A DNA stretch of 64,000 nucleotides from Lachnospiraceae bacterium (GTDB taxonomy: Bacteria; Bacillota; Clostridia; Lachnospirales; Lachnospiraceae), in contig JAEEND010000013.1 of assembly GCA_016283575.1 (NCBI GenBank), forward strand, positions 1-64,000, read 5' to 3'. Below are positions 42,754 to 49,934 of the stretch, piece by piece. Under the pieces are notes generated by a model. It did not search any database. It was not told the DNA's origin and worked only from the letters and a program-made list of their open reading frames with translations. A program made the position numbers and the translations under genes. Every line of letters begins with the position of its first letter. The stretch's first letter is position 1.

Positions 42754-44009
42754 TTTCTGTGACCTCCGATCTGATTGTTTCTTTCTATGGTGGTGCCGCC
42801 TTCTTCCAGATTCATGCCCTTAAGAATCGCGTTTCGGCCATATTTTTCTTTTATGGAAAGCATGGCTTGCTGCATTTTGTTTTCTTTTTCCCTCTCGTCC
42901 ATATCGGTAAATAAGTCCATCTGTATATACTCCCCGTCCTCAATGTTGTTGCAGGAAAGGTTCACTCCACGTATGGCGCGGTTCTTATCTTTGATGCGAT
43001 CATAAAGAAGGGCCACCGCAGGAACTATCTCTCGCGATGAGCTGGTGGGTACCCGCAGTCTGACTGTGCCGCGATCACCCTCACCTCCGTAGAAATTAGA
43101 GTAAGAAATATACAAGGTAAGGGACCCTGTTATCTTTTTATGGGACACAAGCTCCAGACACAGTTCGTCCGCCATTTCCCGTACAATGAGACGGCCCTCA
43201 TCGTGACCGTAATCCCGGGGCAAAACCTGACCCGATGAAAAACTGTTGGAATGAGGCTTATAGTTCTTTATATCCTTCATGGTAGTTGTTTCTATGCCTT
43301 TTGAATGGTCGATCAAAAGTTCCGCATCTATACCAAAGAGATGATATAGCAGATCCTCGTCGGCATGAGCCACATCATACATGGTTTCCATGCCGCTGTG
43401 AGCAAGACGCCTTGCTGTCCCCGGTCCGATTCTCCAGAAATCGGTAATGGGCTTATGATGCCAAAGCTTCTCCTTATATGACTCTTCATCGAGAATTCCG
43501 ATATGGTCGGGAACATGCTTTGCCTGAATATCCAGGGCAATTTTAGCAAGATAGAGATTGGTACCGATACCGGCCGTTGCCGTAATTCCCGTTTCTTTTT
43601 CTATGTCTCCCATAATCTTAACGGCAAGTTCTTTTGCGGTAAGCTTATATAGCGGCAGATAATCAGTCACATCCATGAATACTTCGTCGATGGAATATAC
43701 ATGGATATCTTCTTTTGCAATGTATCTTAAATACACCCCGTAAATCTCCGCAGATACCTCAATATAGCGGGACATTCTGGGAGTAGCCATTATGTATTTA
43801 ATATCTTTGGGTATCTCAAAAACCCTGCAACGTCCCGGCACGCCAAGTTTCTTCATGGCAGGGGACACAGCAAGGCATATGGTCTTCTCTGTTCGCTCCG
43901 GGTCCGCCACCACAAGATTGGTGGTAAAGGGATCAAGCCCCCTGTCGGAGCATTCAACTGATGCATAGAAAGACTTTAAATCTATACAAACATAAGTTCG
44001 TGTACTCAT
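42750..44009 (-). CDS. Y-family DNA polymerase, UvrX/YqjW-like
   Basis: A 419-residue error-prone polymerase from the ATG at 44007-44009. Conserved YVCIDLKSFYASVEC supplies the first metal-binding Asp and the steric-gate region; YSIDEVFMDVTDYL supplies the second. GIGTNLYLAKIALDIQAKH and the HhH segment WRIGPGTARRLAHSGMETM follow, then a little-finger domain. Compared with the other Y-family gene in the window, this is the UvrX subtype that pairs with yolD. An in-frame TTG at 44057 would add 16 residues but lies upstream of the promoter below. The ATG has no ribosome site and coincides with the predicted transcription start; an SOS-like box covers codons 4-8. Likely DNA-damage-inducible. Confidence 0.93.
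   Translation of the reverse strand: MSTRTYVCIDLKSFYASVECSDRGLDPFTTNLVVADPERTEKTICLAVSPAMKKLGVPGRCRVFEIPKDIKYIMATPRMSRYIEVSAEIYGVYLRYIAKEDIHVYSIDEVFMDVTDYLPLYKLTAKELAVKIMGDIEKETGITATAGIGTNLYLAKIALDIQAKHVPDHIGILDEESYKEKLWHHKPITDFWRIGPGTARRLAHSGMETMYDVAHADEDLLYHLFGIDAELLIDHSKGIETTTMKDIKNYKPHSNSFSSGQVLPRDYGHDEGRLIVREMADELCLELVSHKKITGSLTLYISYSNFYGGEGDRGTVRLRVPTSSSREIVPAVALLYDRIKDKNRAIRGVNLSCNNIEDGEYIQMDLFTDMDEREKENKMQQAMLSIKEKYGRNAILKGMNLEEGGTTIERNNQIGGHRK
43987..44000 (-). promoter_or_regulatory. LexA/SOS-box-like operator inside the first codons of uvrX-like gene
   Basis: Read on the minus strand, CGAACTTATGTTTG fits the relaxed Firmicutes SOS consensus CGAAC-N4-GTTYG fully and differs by one base from CGAAC-N4-GTTCG. 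It covers codons 4-8, about +10 to +23 relative to the predicted start. Confidence 0.6.
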
Positions 44010-44015
44010 AGATTC

Positions 44016-44044
44016 ATGATATACTTTTTTTTTATACTTTTCAA
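44016..44044 (-). promoter_or_regulatory. uvrX promoter, predicted leaderless
   Basis: Minus strand: -35 TTGAAA (44039-44044), 17-bp spacer containing nine A, -10 TATCAT (44016-44021). Seven bases past the -10 lies the A of the uvrX ATG at 44009, so the mRNA would have no 5' leader. Confidence 0.6.
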
Positions 44045-44065
44045 GATAGGAAGCCAAAACAAAAA

Positions 44066-44092
44066 GAATCCCGGCTGATACGCAGGGATTCC
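44066..44092 (-). terminator. Terminator of the secreted-protein cluster
   Basis: GAATCCC/GGGATTC stem with an internal CTGATACG loop region, followed on the minus strand by CTTTTTGTTTT. It lies about 20 bp past the 210-aa gene stop and immediately upstream of the uvrX -35. Confidence 0.75.
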
Positions 44093-44111
44093 TATTATGG
44101 ATTATTATAAC

Positions 44112-44744
44112 TTAGTGAGCAGCAATGCATACGCCACTTAGTGTAAGCTCATCTCTAAAATATTCGATAAAACCACCAACAAGGAAATATGCTACCAGCT
44201 CTCCCGTAGCGGTTGCTTCTATATCTTTCCCGTTAGATCTAACAAAAGAAGAACAACTCTTCTCTTCCCACCCAAATCCATTAGTTAATCCTGTGAATGT
44301 AGTGTATGCGCTATGGCTAATAACCTTCCCTGAATGATTGGGGCCTGAAGTTGTATATGACACATTAAGTCGAACCTGCGCTCCTACACCTACTTGGTAA
44401 GCTGCAACCATAGCGTTTCCACTTGTGGTCGCCTGAACACTCAATACTCCCGACCGATTCATACCATCTACCACGTAATTTCTATACTGCATTTTGCTGA
44501 CAGCTTTGATATAGTTTACTGCCTCTTCATGAGAATCGAACTGTGGTAATGTACTTGTATCAATCTGCTTTCCATTAATCTCGACTATGGGCCTGTCCTC
44601 TCCCACATACAATCCACTAGATTGCACCTTTTCTTCCAGAGCATACTTTTCATTTGTTTCTGCGTAAGATACTGTATTAGTGTTTAGCAATAGAACCAAA
44701 AACAATAATAGACTCATTAAATATCTGTACCTTTTCTTAATCAT
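44112..44744 (-). CDS. Secreted hypothetical protein, 210 aa
   Basis: Signal peptide at 1-28 (basic start, LMSLLLFLVLLLNT core, SYA end). The mature part begins with a charged segment and a possible inhibitor-like or propeptide region (PQFDSHEEAVNYIKAVSKMQ, about 68-88). After that comes a 110-residue Gly/Ser/Thr-rich, beta-looking domain (VGVGAQVRLNVSYTTSGPN; VAYFLVGGFIEYFRDELTLSG). There are two Cys, one near 169 and one near 206. AAAGGG precedes the ATG. It is the last gene of the protease cluster. I do not recognise a family; a cleaved secreted effector, inhibitor or bacteriocin-like protein is possible but unproven. Confidence 0.8.
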   Translation of the reverse strand: MIKKRYRYLMSLLLFLVLLLNTNTVSYAETNEKYALEEKVQSSGLYVGEDRPIVEINGKQIDTSTLPQFDSHEEAVNYIKAVSKMQYRNYVVDGMNRSGVLSVQATTSGNAMVAAYQVGVGAQVRLNVSYTTSGPNHSGKVISHSAYTTFTGLTNGFGWEEKSCSSFVRSNGKDIEATATGELVAYFLVGGFIEYFRDELTLSGVCIAAH

Positions 44745-44756
44745 TTTTTACCCTTT

Positions 44757-44861
44757 CTATTTCTTCTTAGTATTTGATTTAATCAACTTGGCAATTACTA
44801 TAATTAATAATATTTGAGAAATAAAGTTAAAAATTTGCCATACGACAGTGAAAATGCGCAT
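44757..44861 (-). CDS. 34-aa membrane peptide, previously easy to miss
   Basis: ATG at 44859-44861 preceded by AGAGGAGG at 6 nt, a strong ribosome site. The peptide starts MRIFTVVWQIF, continues with one hydrophobic helix (FISQILLIIVIAKLI) and ends in a basic tail (KSNTKKK). Its stop lies 13 bp before the next gene and on the same strand as the rest of the cluster. One membrane helix with a positive C-terminus suits a small membrane regulator, a toxin-like peptide, or a signal peptide-like signal. No family recognised. Confidence 0.65.
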   Translation of the reverse strand: MRIFTVVWQIFNFISQILLIIVIAKLIKSNTKKK

Positions 44862-44899
44862 TATCGGCCTCCTCTTTGTTTCTGAACACTCACCAGTTA

Positions 44900-45241
44900 T
44901 TATATCGGATCTAAATAACCACTATAGACAGCATAAACAGCATCTTCCCTGTAACGAATACTTTCAATACTCAAATTCCCGGCATATTTAACACCGCTCT
45001 TCTCTTTCGAATAATAAAATGTTTTTGGCGGAACCGTACCGACTTTATACATGACTTCCACTCTAACTTTGAATGTATTAATGCTAAAATCAGGATATAG
45101 TTCGTTGATACATATTATCTCATCCCTTGACGCTAAATTCTGTTGCTCGATATAAATGCCAGTGTCACCAATCACCATTGGAACAGGCTGAATCACAAAC
45201 AGTATGCAACTCATCAAAATAGCAAAAAAATAATCCTGCAT
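44900..45241 (-). CDS. Exported small hypothetical protein, 113 aa
   Basis: The ATG follows GAGAGGAG at 8 nt. Residues 1-25 look like a signal peptide or signal anchor (FFAILMSCILFVIQPVPMVIG). The remainder is hydrophilic and beta-rich (TFKVRVEVMYKVGTVPPKTFYYSKEKSG), ending DAVYAVYSGYLDPI. Not recognised. It lies between the 129-aa membrane protein and the 34-aa peptide in the protease cluster, 48 bp after the former. Confidence 0.75.
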   Translation of the reverse strand: MQDYFFAILMSCILFVIQPVPMVIGDTGIYIEQQNLASRDEIICINELYPDFSINTFKVRVEVMYKVGTVPPKTFYYSKEKSGVKYAGNLSIESIRYREDAVYAVYSGYLDPI

Positions 45242-45289
45242 TGTTTAATCTCCTCTCAATAAATGTGTTTCTTTTCGACAGTCGACTAA

Positions 45290-45679
45290 CTATTCGGCCT
45301 TCCATACAATGTAGCATTTCGGAACATAATCGGCTCTTGGACTGTTATTTGTCTCATCATAGACAACCGTCGAACCGGCAAAAAAGGATATTTTGTTTCC
45401 GCTTTCTAAACTATTTAGCGAACATAAAAAACCATGTTTAGTCAAGCATATGGCATGATTAAGATTGAGCTCATAATCACATGCCTCGTCGCCTACATCG
45501 ATTTTCACTTGGCTTCCTTCCTCATGGAATCCTTCTACAATTACCCCTGTCTTAAACATATATTGAGAATTATGCTCGCCGATGTATGAAAGCAGTGGCA
45601 ATAAAGATACCTTGATTAGGAAATAAATTATTAAAAAAATTATTATTAGGGAAAAAAACTTAACTCTATTTTTATTCAT
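45290..45679 (-). CDS. Membrane-anchored hypothetical protein, 129 aa
   Basis: A short basic start and one N-terminal membrane helix (FFSLIIIFLIIYFLIKVSLLPLL, about 8-30), then an extracytoplasmic domain with three Cys (DEACDYELNLNHAICLTKHGFLC) and an end rich in Asn/Tyr (VPKCYIVWKAE). The Cys residues could form disulfides outside the cell. It begins 1 bp after the protease stop, so it is co-translated with the protease. Family unknown; a protease partner or inhibitor is one possibility (inference). Confidence 0.78.
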   Translation of the reverse strand: MNKNRVKFFSLIIIFLIIYFLIKVSLLPLLSYIGEHNSQYMFKTGVIVEGFHEEGSQVKIDVGDEACDYELNLNHAICLTKHGFLCSLNSLESGNKISFFAGSTVVYDETNNSPRADYVPKCYIVWKAE

Positions 45680-45680
45680 A

Positions 45681-46709
45681 TTACCGATAACTCAAAAAGA
45701 GATTGTACATGTTATTAGTAATCCTTGTAATACTGGAATAGGCAGTTGGATATGAGCTACCATCAGTACTAGTACTAGAACCAGCGGTAAGTATTCCTAT
45801 AGCAGTATATCCTGTATCCGCGTAATATGCGAAGACCGGTCCTCCACTATTTCCAGATGATGCATCAAAATCTGCTTTCAGAATTGTCGATGTGCTTGAC
45901 TTAATTCTGCCAGTTCCGACAAACATACATCTATCACTCGTCTGACCCTCACACGTCGAGGGGCTAGGGTATCCTGTGTTCAAAACATATGTATTATTAT
46001 ATGATGATGTTTGAGTTTTCAAACCTAGCCAACCTGTAGATGCCCCGATTTGAGCTGAAGTTTCAACTACAGCCCAATCGTCTTTTTGCGCCTTAGTAGT
46101 CAGATAATTGCTTGTTATTGTTATCTTTTTTCCTTCCGTACTGCCATACGGATAAGTGCTTCCTTTTTTCCCTGGAATTATCGTAACTTTAGTAGCTAGA
46201 TTTCCGTTACTATCGGTTACTACATGTGCAGCAGTCGCAACGGCAGCATTTGCTATGACAAATCCACTTGCTTCTTTATAACTTCCGCTACTGAACTCAG
46301 CCTTAATATATACTGTGTTACAATATGGGCCAACACTAGTTACATCAACTTTAGTTCTATCATCGTTCCCAATAATGGCATTGACTCCAACATCCCCAGG
46401 CTGCTTCAAGGAAAGTTCTCCACCTACCATGTTTGCCTCCTCAATAGATAATCTGTTTTCGTCCTTTGAATAATCATGTAACTCAGAAAACAAATGAGTC
46501 TCAACTTCTCCTGTCTCTAGGTTGTATATTTGATACGAAGCATTAAACTCTTCCTTTAAATTTGCAACCTTTGCATCAAGTAAATATTCATCTCTTCCCT
46601 TTGCAAGAGCTGTCTGATAATTTGTACATAAACACAAAGACAAAATAGTAATACATATTAATGCCCTTTTACATCCGTTTTCAATGCTTCCCTTTTTTAG
46701 TTTTCTCAC
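45681..46709 (-). CDS. Secreted trypsin-fold serine protease, V8/glutamyl-endopeptidase-like
   Basis: 342 residues with a GTG start after AAGGAG. Residues 1-36 are a signal peptide (ALICITILSLCLCTNYQTALA). A ~100-residue propeptide precedes the catalytic domain (about 115-342). The triad is visible: H162 in VATAAHVVT, D211 in KDDWAVVE, S288 in SSGNSGGPVF. The short loops and the 'TAAHV ... DWAV ... GNSGGP' pattern match the bacterial S1B (V8-like) family, whose members often cut after Glu, but specificity cannot be confirmed. It is the first of the secreted cluster genes, followed by the 129-aa membrane protein at 1 bp. Confidence 0.92.
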   Translation of the reverse strand: MRKLKKGSIENGCKRALICITILSLCLCTNYQTALAKGRDEYLLDAKVANLKEEFNASYQIYNLETGEVETHLFSELHDYSKDENRLSIEEANMVGGELSLKQPGDVGVNAIIGNDDRTKVDVTSVGPYCNTVYIKAEFSSGSYKEASGFVIANAAVATAAHVVTDSNGNLATKVTIIPGKKGSTYPYGSTEGKKITITSNYLTTKAQKDDWAVVETSAQIGASTGWLGLKTQTSSYNNTYVLNTGYPSPSTCEGQTSDRCMFVGTGRIKSSTSTILKADFDASSGNSGGPVFAYYADTGYTAIGILTAGSSTSTDGSSYPTAYSSITRITNNMYNLFLSYR

Positions 46710-46800
46710 AGTTTTATTCTCCTTTGTTGCTCAACTAATTAACTGTAACAATTGAATTTAACCTCTTAACATAGTAAGAACTTAATGCTCCTACATTTTG

Positions 46801-46810
46801 TCACATGTGA
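46801..46810. promoter_or_regulatory. Palindrome TCACATGTGA at the protease transcription start
   Basis: A perfect 10-bp palindrome at about +2 to +11 of the predicted protease promoter, a position suited to a repressor. The membrane-anchored XRE protein encoded just upstream is the obvious candidate (inference). Confidence 0.4.
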
Positions 46811-46817
46811 TACTTTA

Positions 46818-46846
46818 ACCATATGGAAGACCACATAAAAAGTCAA
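46818..46846 (-). promoter_or_regulatory. Promoter of the protease cluster
   Basis: Minus strand: -35 TTGACT (46841-46846), 17-bp spacer, -10 TATGGT (46818-46823). A 12-bp palindrome AATATCGATATT (46859-46870) lies 12 bp upstream of the -35. Confidence 0.5.
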
Positions 46847-46923
46847 TTTCATAATATGAATATCGATATTTTTCGCCTATTCACAATGTTAATATCCTCC
46901 TAATTTACCCGATAGATAAAAAG

Positions 46924-46956
46924 GAGCCACGATCACCTTGTAAGTAATCGTGACTC
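46924..46956 (-). terminator. Terminator of the membrane XRE gene
   Basis: GAG-C-CACGAT pairs with ATCGTG-A-CTC (one mismatch), followed on the minus strand by CTTTTTATC. It lies 28 bp past the XRE stop. Confidence 0.65.
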
Positions 46957-46983
46957 TTGTCACTACAACATTAAATAGTTTTT

Positions 46984-47553
46984 TCAGTTTACGTCTGTCT
47001 GTCTTAGGAAATAATCATTAACAAAATAAATGTTCTCATCATTATCTAAGTCAGAAGTCGATTTTACAAACACTACTTCGACAGATGTTAACCCTTCAAC
47101 GCCTTCATACCTTTTCATAAGTTTCTTCGCATATGCATTCGAGCCTGTTTCTGTGATTCCAAAAACAGGTTTCACATATAGGGTAATAGTACTTCCATAA
47201 TCATTATCATGAATATCAGAAGTGGCAACTACTCTATATCGAGGAATCACCAGGTATAGTATGCAAAGTATAACTACCACTGCAAGAATCGCCGCCATGC
47301 GGCTCTGCCATCTGAACTTTATACGGTTTTTTTCATATTCTGCTGTTTCTTCAGCCAACAAAACATGCTCTAAACGAACACCTAATACAGTACACAAGTG
47401 TTCCAACTGATCAACAGAAGGAATAATCGTACCATTTTCCCATCTTGAAAGTGTTGGCTGGGAAACCGGGATTAATTGAGCTAACTCCTTTTGTGAGTAA
47501 CCCCTCTCTTCCCTCAATTCTACAATTCTTTTACCTATATCCTTAATCCTCAT
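46984..47553 (-). CDS. Membrane-anchored XRE-family regulator
   Basis: 189 residues from the ATG at 47551-47553, which follows AGGGGT; an upstream in-frame start at 47607 would add 18 residues. An N-terminal HTH (about 5-60: IGKRIVELREERGYSQKELAQLI, SQPTLSRWENGTIIPSVDQLEHL) is followed by a charged linker, one membrane helix (about 85-105, MAAILAVVVILCILYLVI) and an extracytoplasmic domain of about 80 residues (RYRVVATSDIHDNDYGSTIT). This topology, DNA-binding domain inside and sensing domain outside, suits a one-component transmembrane regulator. It has its own promoter and terminator and lies upstream of the protease cluster in the same direction. Ligand and operator unknown. Confidence 0.88.
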   Translation of the reverse strand: MRIKDIGKRIVELREERGYSQKELAQLIPVSQPTLSRWENGTIIPSVDQLEHLCTVLGVRLEHVLLAEETAEYEKNRIKFRWQSRMAAILAVVVILCILYLVIPRYRVVATSDIHDNDYGSTITLYVKPVFGITETGSNAYAKKLMKRYEGVEGLTSVEVVFVKSTSDLDNDENIYFVNDYFLRQTDVN

Positions 47554-47575
47554 ACGTACCCCTATTTTTATTAAT

Positions 47576-47603
47576 ATTCTACCATTATCCCTCGCTTTTT
47601 CAA
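47576..47603 (-). promoter_or_regulatory. Promoter of the membrane XRE gene
   Basis: Minus strand: -35 TTGAAA (47598-47603), 16-bp spacer, -10 TAGAAT (47576-47581), 22 bp upstream of the ATG. A CAAGC/GCTTG inverted repeat overlaps the upstream edge of the -35. Confidence 0.55.
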
Positions 47604-47706
47604 GCAAAACAAGCTTGACTAGGCTCGATAAAACATCGCCAAGTTAACTTGTATGGTTCACACTAAGTTCGCGAAATACCTCACTAAGTGCTCTACTCAA
47701 AACAAA

Positions 47707-47730
47707 AGCCCCGGCTCTTGAGCCGGGGCT
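47707..47730 (-). terminator. Terminator of the NhaC gene
   Basis: AGCCCCGGCTC / GAGCCGGGGCT, 11 GC-rich bp with a 2-nt loop, followed on the minus strand by TTTTGTTTTG. It lies 15 bp past the antiporter stop. Confidence 0.85.
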
Positions 47731-47745
47731 AATAAATCATCTTCT

Positions 47746-49371
47746 CTATGCGTTCTTCTTAAGGGTTATTCCTCTCATTACAAATAAGAAGGCTACTGTC
47801 AGAACTGCTCCTACAGGGATGGAGAGCCAGGTAATTCCGGCCATGTTGAAAAGGCCTGCAAGCAGATAAGTAACGAACGAAATGGCTGCTACGGAAATAG
47901 CATAAGGTAACTGAGTCTCTACGTGGGCAATGTGATTACAGTGCGCACCTGCCGATGACATGATAGTGGTATCGGAAATAGGTGAGCAGTGATCACCGCA
48001 TACAGCGCCTGCGAGACAAGCTGAGATTCCCACGAAGAAGAGTGAACTTGTTTCAGGGAAGATGGCGGATACGATGGGAATCAGGATTCCGAAGGTACCC
48101 CAGCTTGTTCCTGTTGCAAAGGCAATGAGACATGCAACCACAAATACTATTGCGGGAAGCGCCCACTGAAGAGCTGCCGCATTGGACATGACATTCTGTA
48201 CAAAGGTTGCCGCGTCAAGGGCATTGGTCATGGCCTTTAAGCTTGTTGCAAGAGTGAGAATGATGATAGCAGGTACCATGGCGATGAAGCCCTGAGGGAT
48301 ACAAGCCATTGCATCTTCAAATGTCACGATCTTACGAAGCACAAAGTATATGATGATAAGTACAAGTGCAAGAATGCTTCCCCATGGAAGTCCCACATAA
48401 GCATCGGTTTCGGAGAAGGCTTCCTGAATAGTGCCCACACCGCCGAGGCTGTCGAAACCATTCTTTAAAAGTCCCCAGACACAGAATGCGATAAGCACTA
48501 CAATGGGGATGATAAGATCCATGAGCTTACCCTTTGCAGGAGTTGCGGGACCGTTTTCTTCTAACTTTAATTCTCTCTTTGCATCAAGTAATGATGAATC
48601 AAGAACGCTTAAATCACCTGTTTTCTGTGCTTTGATCTCGTAGTCGGACATCTTGCCGTAGTCAAATCCCATAAGCACAAGTGCGATAATAAATACAAAT
48701 GTGAATATTGAATAGAAGTTATAAGGGATTGCTCTTACGAAAAGCTCGATTCCCGAATAGCTTTCAGATTCAACGCAACCTGATACTGCTGCCGCCCATG
48801 AAGAAACGGGAGCGATCATGCAGACAGGCGCTGCTGTAGCATCAATTAAGTATGCAAGCTTAACTCTTGAGATCTTTTTGGAATCCGTAACGGGTGCCAT
48901 AACAGAACCAACCGTCAAGCAGTTAAAATAGTCGTCAATGAAAATAAGTACGCCGAGAGCGAATGTAGCAAGCATTGCTCCGGTTTTTGTCTTAATATTC
49001 TTTTCAGCCCATTCACCGAAGGCTCTTGATGCGCCGGATTTATTAACAAGAGCTACAACAATTCCCAGGAATACCAGGAAAAGAAAGATTCCCGCATTGT
49101 CGGAAACGGCTGTTGTAAGTGCGTCAACAGTGATAGCATCTACAGTTGCAAGGAAATTGCAGCTTGTTGACATTAGTGCTCCAAGTACTACACCTACAAA
49201 AAGTGATGAATATGCTTCTTTTGTGATAAGCGCAAGCATGATTGCAACAATGGGTGGAACAAGGGCCCAGGCAGTTCCCGCGAAGGTTCCGCCGTTAGCA
49301 TTAACTATACATATTAACGCTACCATGACTACAAATACGCATGCAGCAATAAGTGTCGAATTCTTTTTCAT
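47746..49371 (-). CDS. Na+/H+ antiporter, NhaC family
   Basis: A 541-residue membrane protein with about 12-14 hydrophobic helices. Conserved segments include FLVFLGIVVALVNKSG, GVLIFIDDYFNCLTVGSVM (paired Asp in a membrane helix), IDATAAPVCMIAPVSSWAA and the C-terminal AGAVCGDHCSPISDTTIMSSAG, typical of the NhaC / Na+-proton exchanger superfamily. Some members are malate/lactate or amino-acid exchangers, so the exact substrate is not certain. GGGGTAG precedes the ATG. It lies between the secreted-protease region and mscL. With a probable Na+-type ATP synthase nearby, it would help set the Na+ gradient (inference). Confidence 0.92.
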   Translation of the reverse strand: MKKNSTLIAACVFVVMVALICIVNANGGTFAGTAWALVPPIVAIMLALITKEAYSSLFVGVVLGALMSTSCNFLATVDAITVDALTTAVSDNAGIFLFLVFLGIVVALVNKSGASRAFGEWAEKNIKTKTGAMLATFALGVLIFIDDYFNCLTVGSVMAPVTDSKKISRVKLAYLIDATAAPVCMIAPVSSWAAAVSGCVESESYSGIELFVRAIPYNFYSIFTFVFIIALVLMGFDYGKMSDYEIKAQKTGDLSVLDSSLLDAKRELKLEENGPATPAKGKLMDLIIPIVVLIAFCVWGLLKNGFDSLGGVGTIQEAFSETDAYVGLPWGSILALVLIIIYFVLRKIVTFEDAMACIPQGFIAMVPAIIILTLATSLKAMTNALDAATFVQNVMSNAAALQWALPAIVFVVACLIAFATGTSWGTFGILIPIVSAIFPETSSLFFVGISACLAGAVCGDHCSPISDTTIMSSAGAHCNHIAHVETQLPYAISVAAISFVTYLLAGLFNMAGITWLSIPVGAVLTVAFLFVMRGITLKKNA

Positions 49372-49385
49372 AATCTACCCCAATC

Positions 49386-49817
49386 TTATTTTTCTTTTAA
49401 AAGGTCTCTGATTTCAGTAAGAAGATCCTCTGTTGTAGGTTTAACTTCTTCAGCAGGCTTCTCTTCCTCTTCCTTCTTGCGTCTGGCAGCCACTTTTTCA
49501 TTCATCTTGGCAATGGCACGGGTAATTAAGAAAATGCAGAATGCTATGATCAGGAAATCAATAACGTTCTGAATGAAACTTCCGTAGAAAAGAGCGGTTT
49601 CTTCTTTAACAACTTCTCCTGCTTCGATAACCGCAGGGCTCATAACAAGTTTCTTGTCGCTGAAGTTGATGCCGCCTGTTGCAAGTCCGAGCAAAGGCAT
49701 GAGAAGATCGTTTACCAGTGATGTAACAATCTTACCGAAAGCACCACCGATGATAACACCGACAGCCATATCCATTACGTTACCTTTGGAAATAAAATCT
49801 TTAAAATCTTTCCACAT
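49386..49817 (-). CDS. mscL: Large-conductance mechanosensitive channel
   Basis: Opens under membrane tension during osmotic down-shock. 143 residues: N-terminal amphipathic segment and first helix (MWKDFKDFISKGNVMDMAVGVIIGGAFGKIVTSLVNDLLMPLLG), a periplasm-like loop, second helix (FIQNVIDFLIIAFCIFLITRAI) and a C-terminal coiled bundle (EEVKPTTEDLLTEIRDLLKE). All match MscL. GGAGAG lies before the ATG. Its promoter abuts, back to back, the promoter of the glycosyltransferase gene. Confidence 0.97.
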   Translation of the reverse strand: MWKDFKDFISKGNVMDMAVGVIIGGAFGKIVTSLVNDLLMPLLGLATGGINFSDKKLVMSPAVIEAGEVVKEETALFYGSFIQNVIDFLIIAFCIFLITRAIAKMNEKVAARRKKEEEEKPAEEVKPTTEDLLTEIRDLLKEK

Positions 49818-49869
49818 ATTATCTCTCCTTCTTTCTGTTGCTTTAAAGTAATATCAAGCTACTGTATTA

Positions 49870-49897
49870 AGTATACTATGATTTCACTGTATGTAAA
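49870..49897 (-). promoter_or_regulatory. mscL: mscL promoter
   Basis: Minus strand: -35 TTTACA (49892-49897), 16-bp spacer, -10 TATACT (49870-49875). Its -35 lies 2 bp from the -35 of the divergent glycosyltransferase promoter. Confidence 0.5.
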
Positions 49898-49899
49898 CC

Positions 49900-49928
49900 T
49901 TGTTTTGCTCATGTTTAAAGTCTATAAT
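49900..49928 (+). promoter_or_regulatory. Glycosyltransferase promoter, predicted leaderless
   Basis: -35 TTGTTT (49900-49905), 17-bp spacer, perfect -10 TATAAT (49923-49928). Seven bases past the -10 is the A of the ATG at 49935; no ribosome site lies between. Confidence 0.6.
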
Positions 49929-49934
49929 CAAAGC

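Noticed and set aside
46870-46920. Short frame behind an AGGAGG site upstream of the protease
   Set aside because: Only a 12-codon GTG frame; no usable start at proper spacing.
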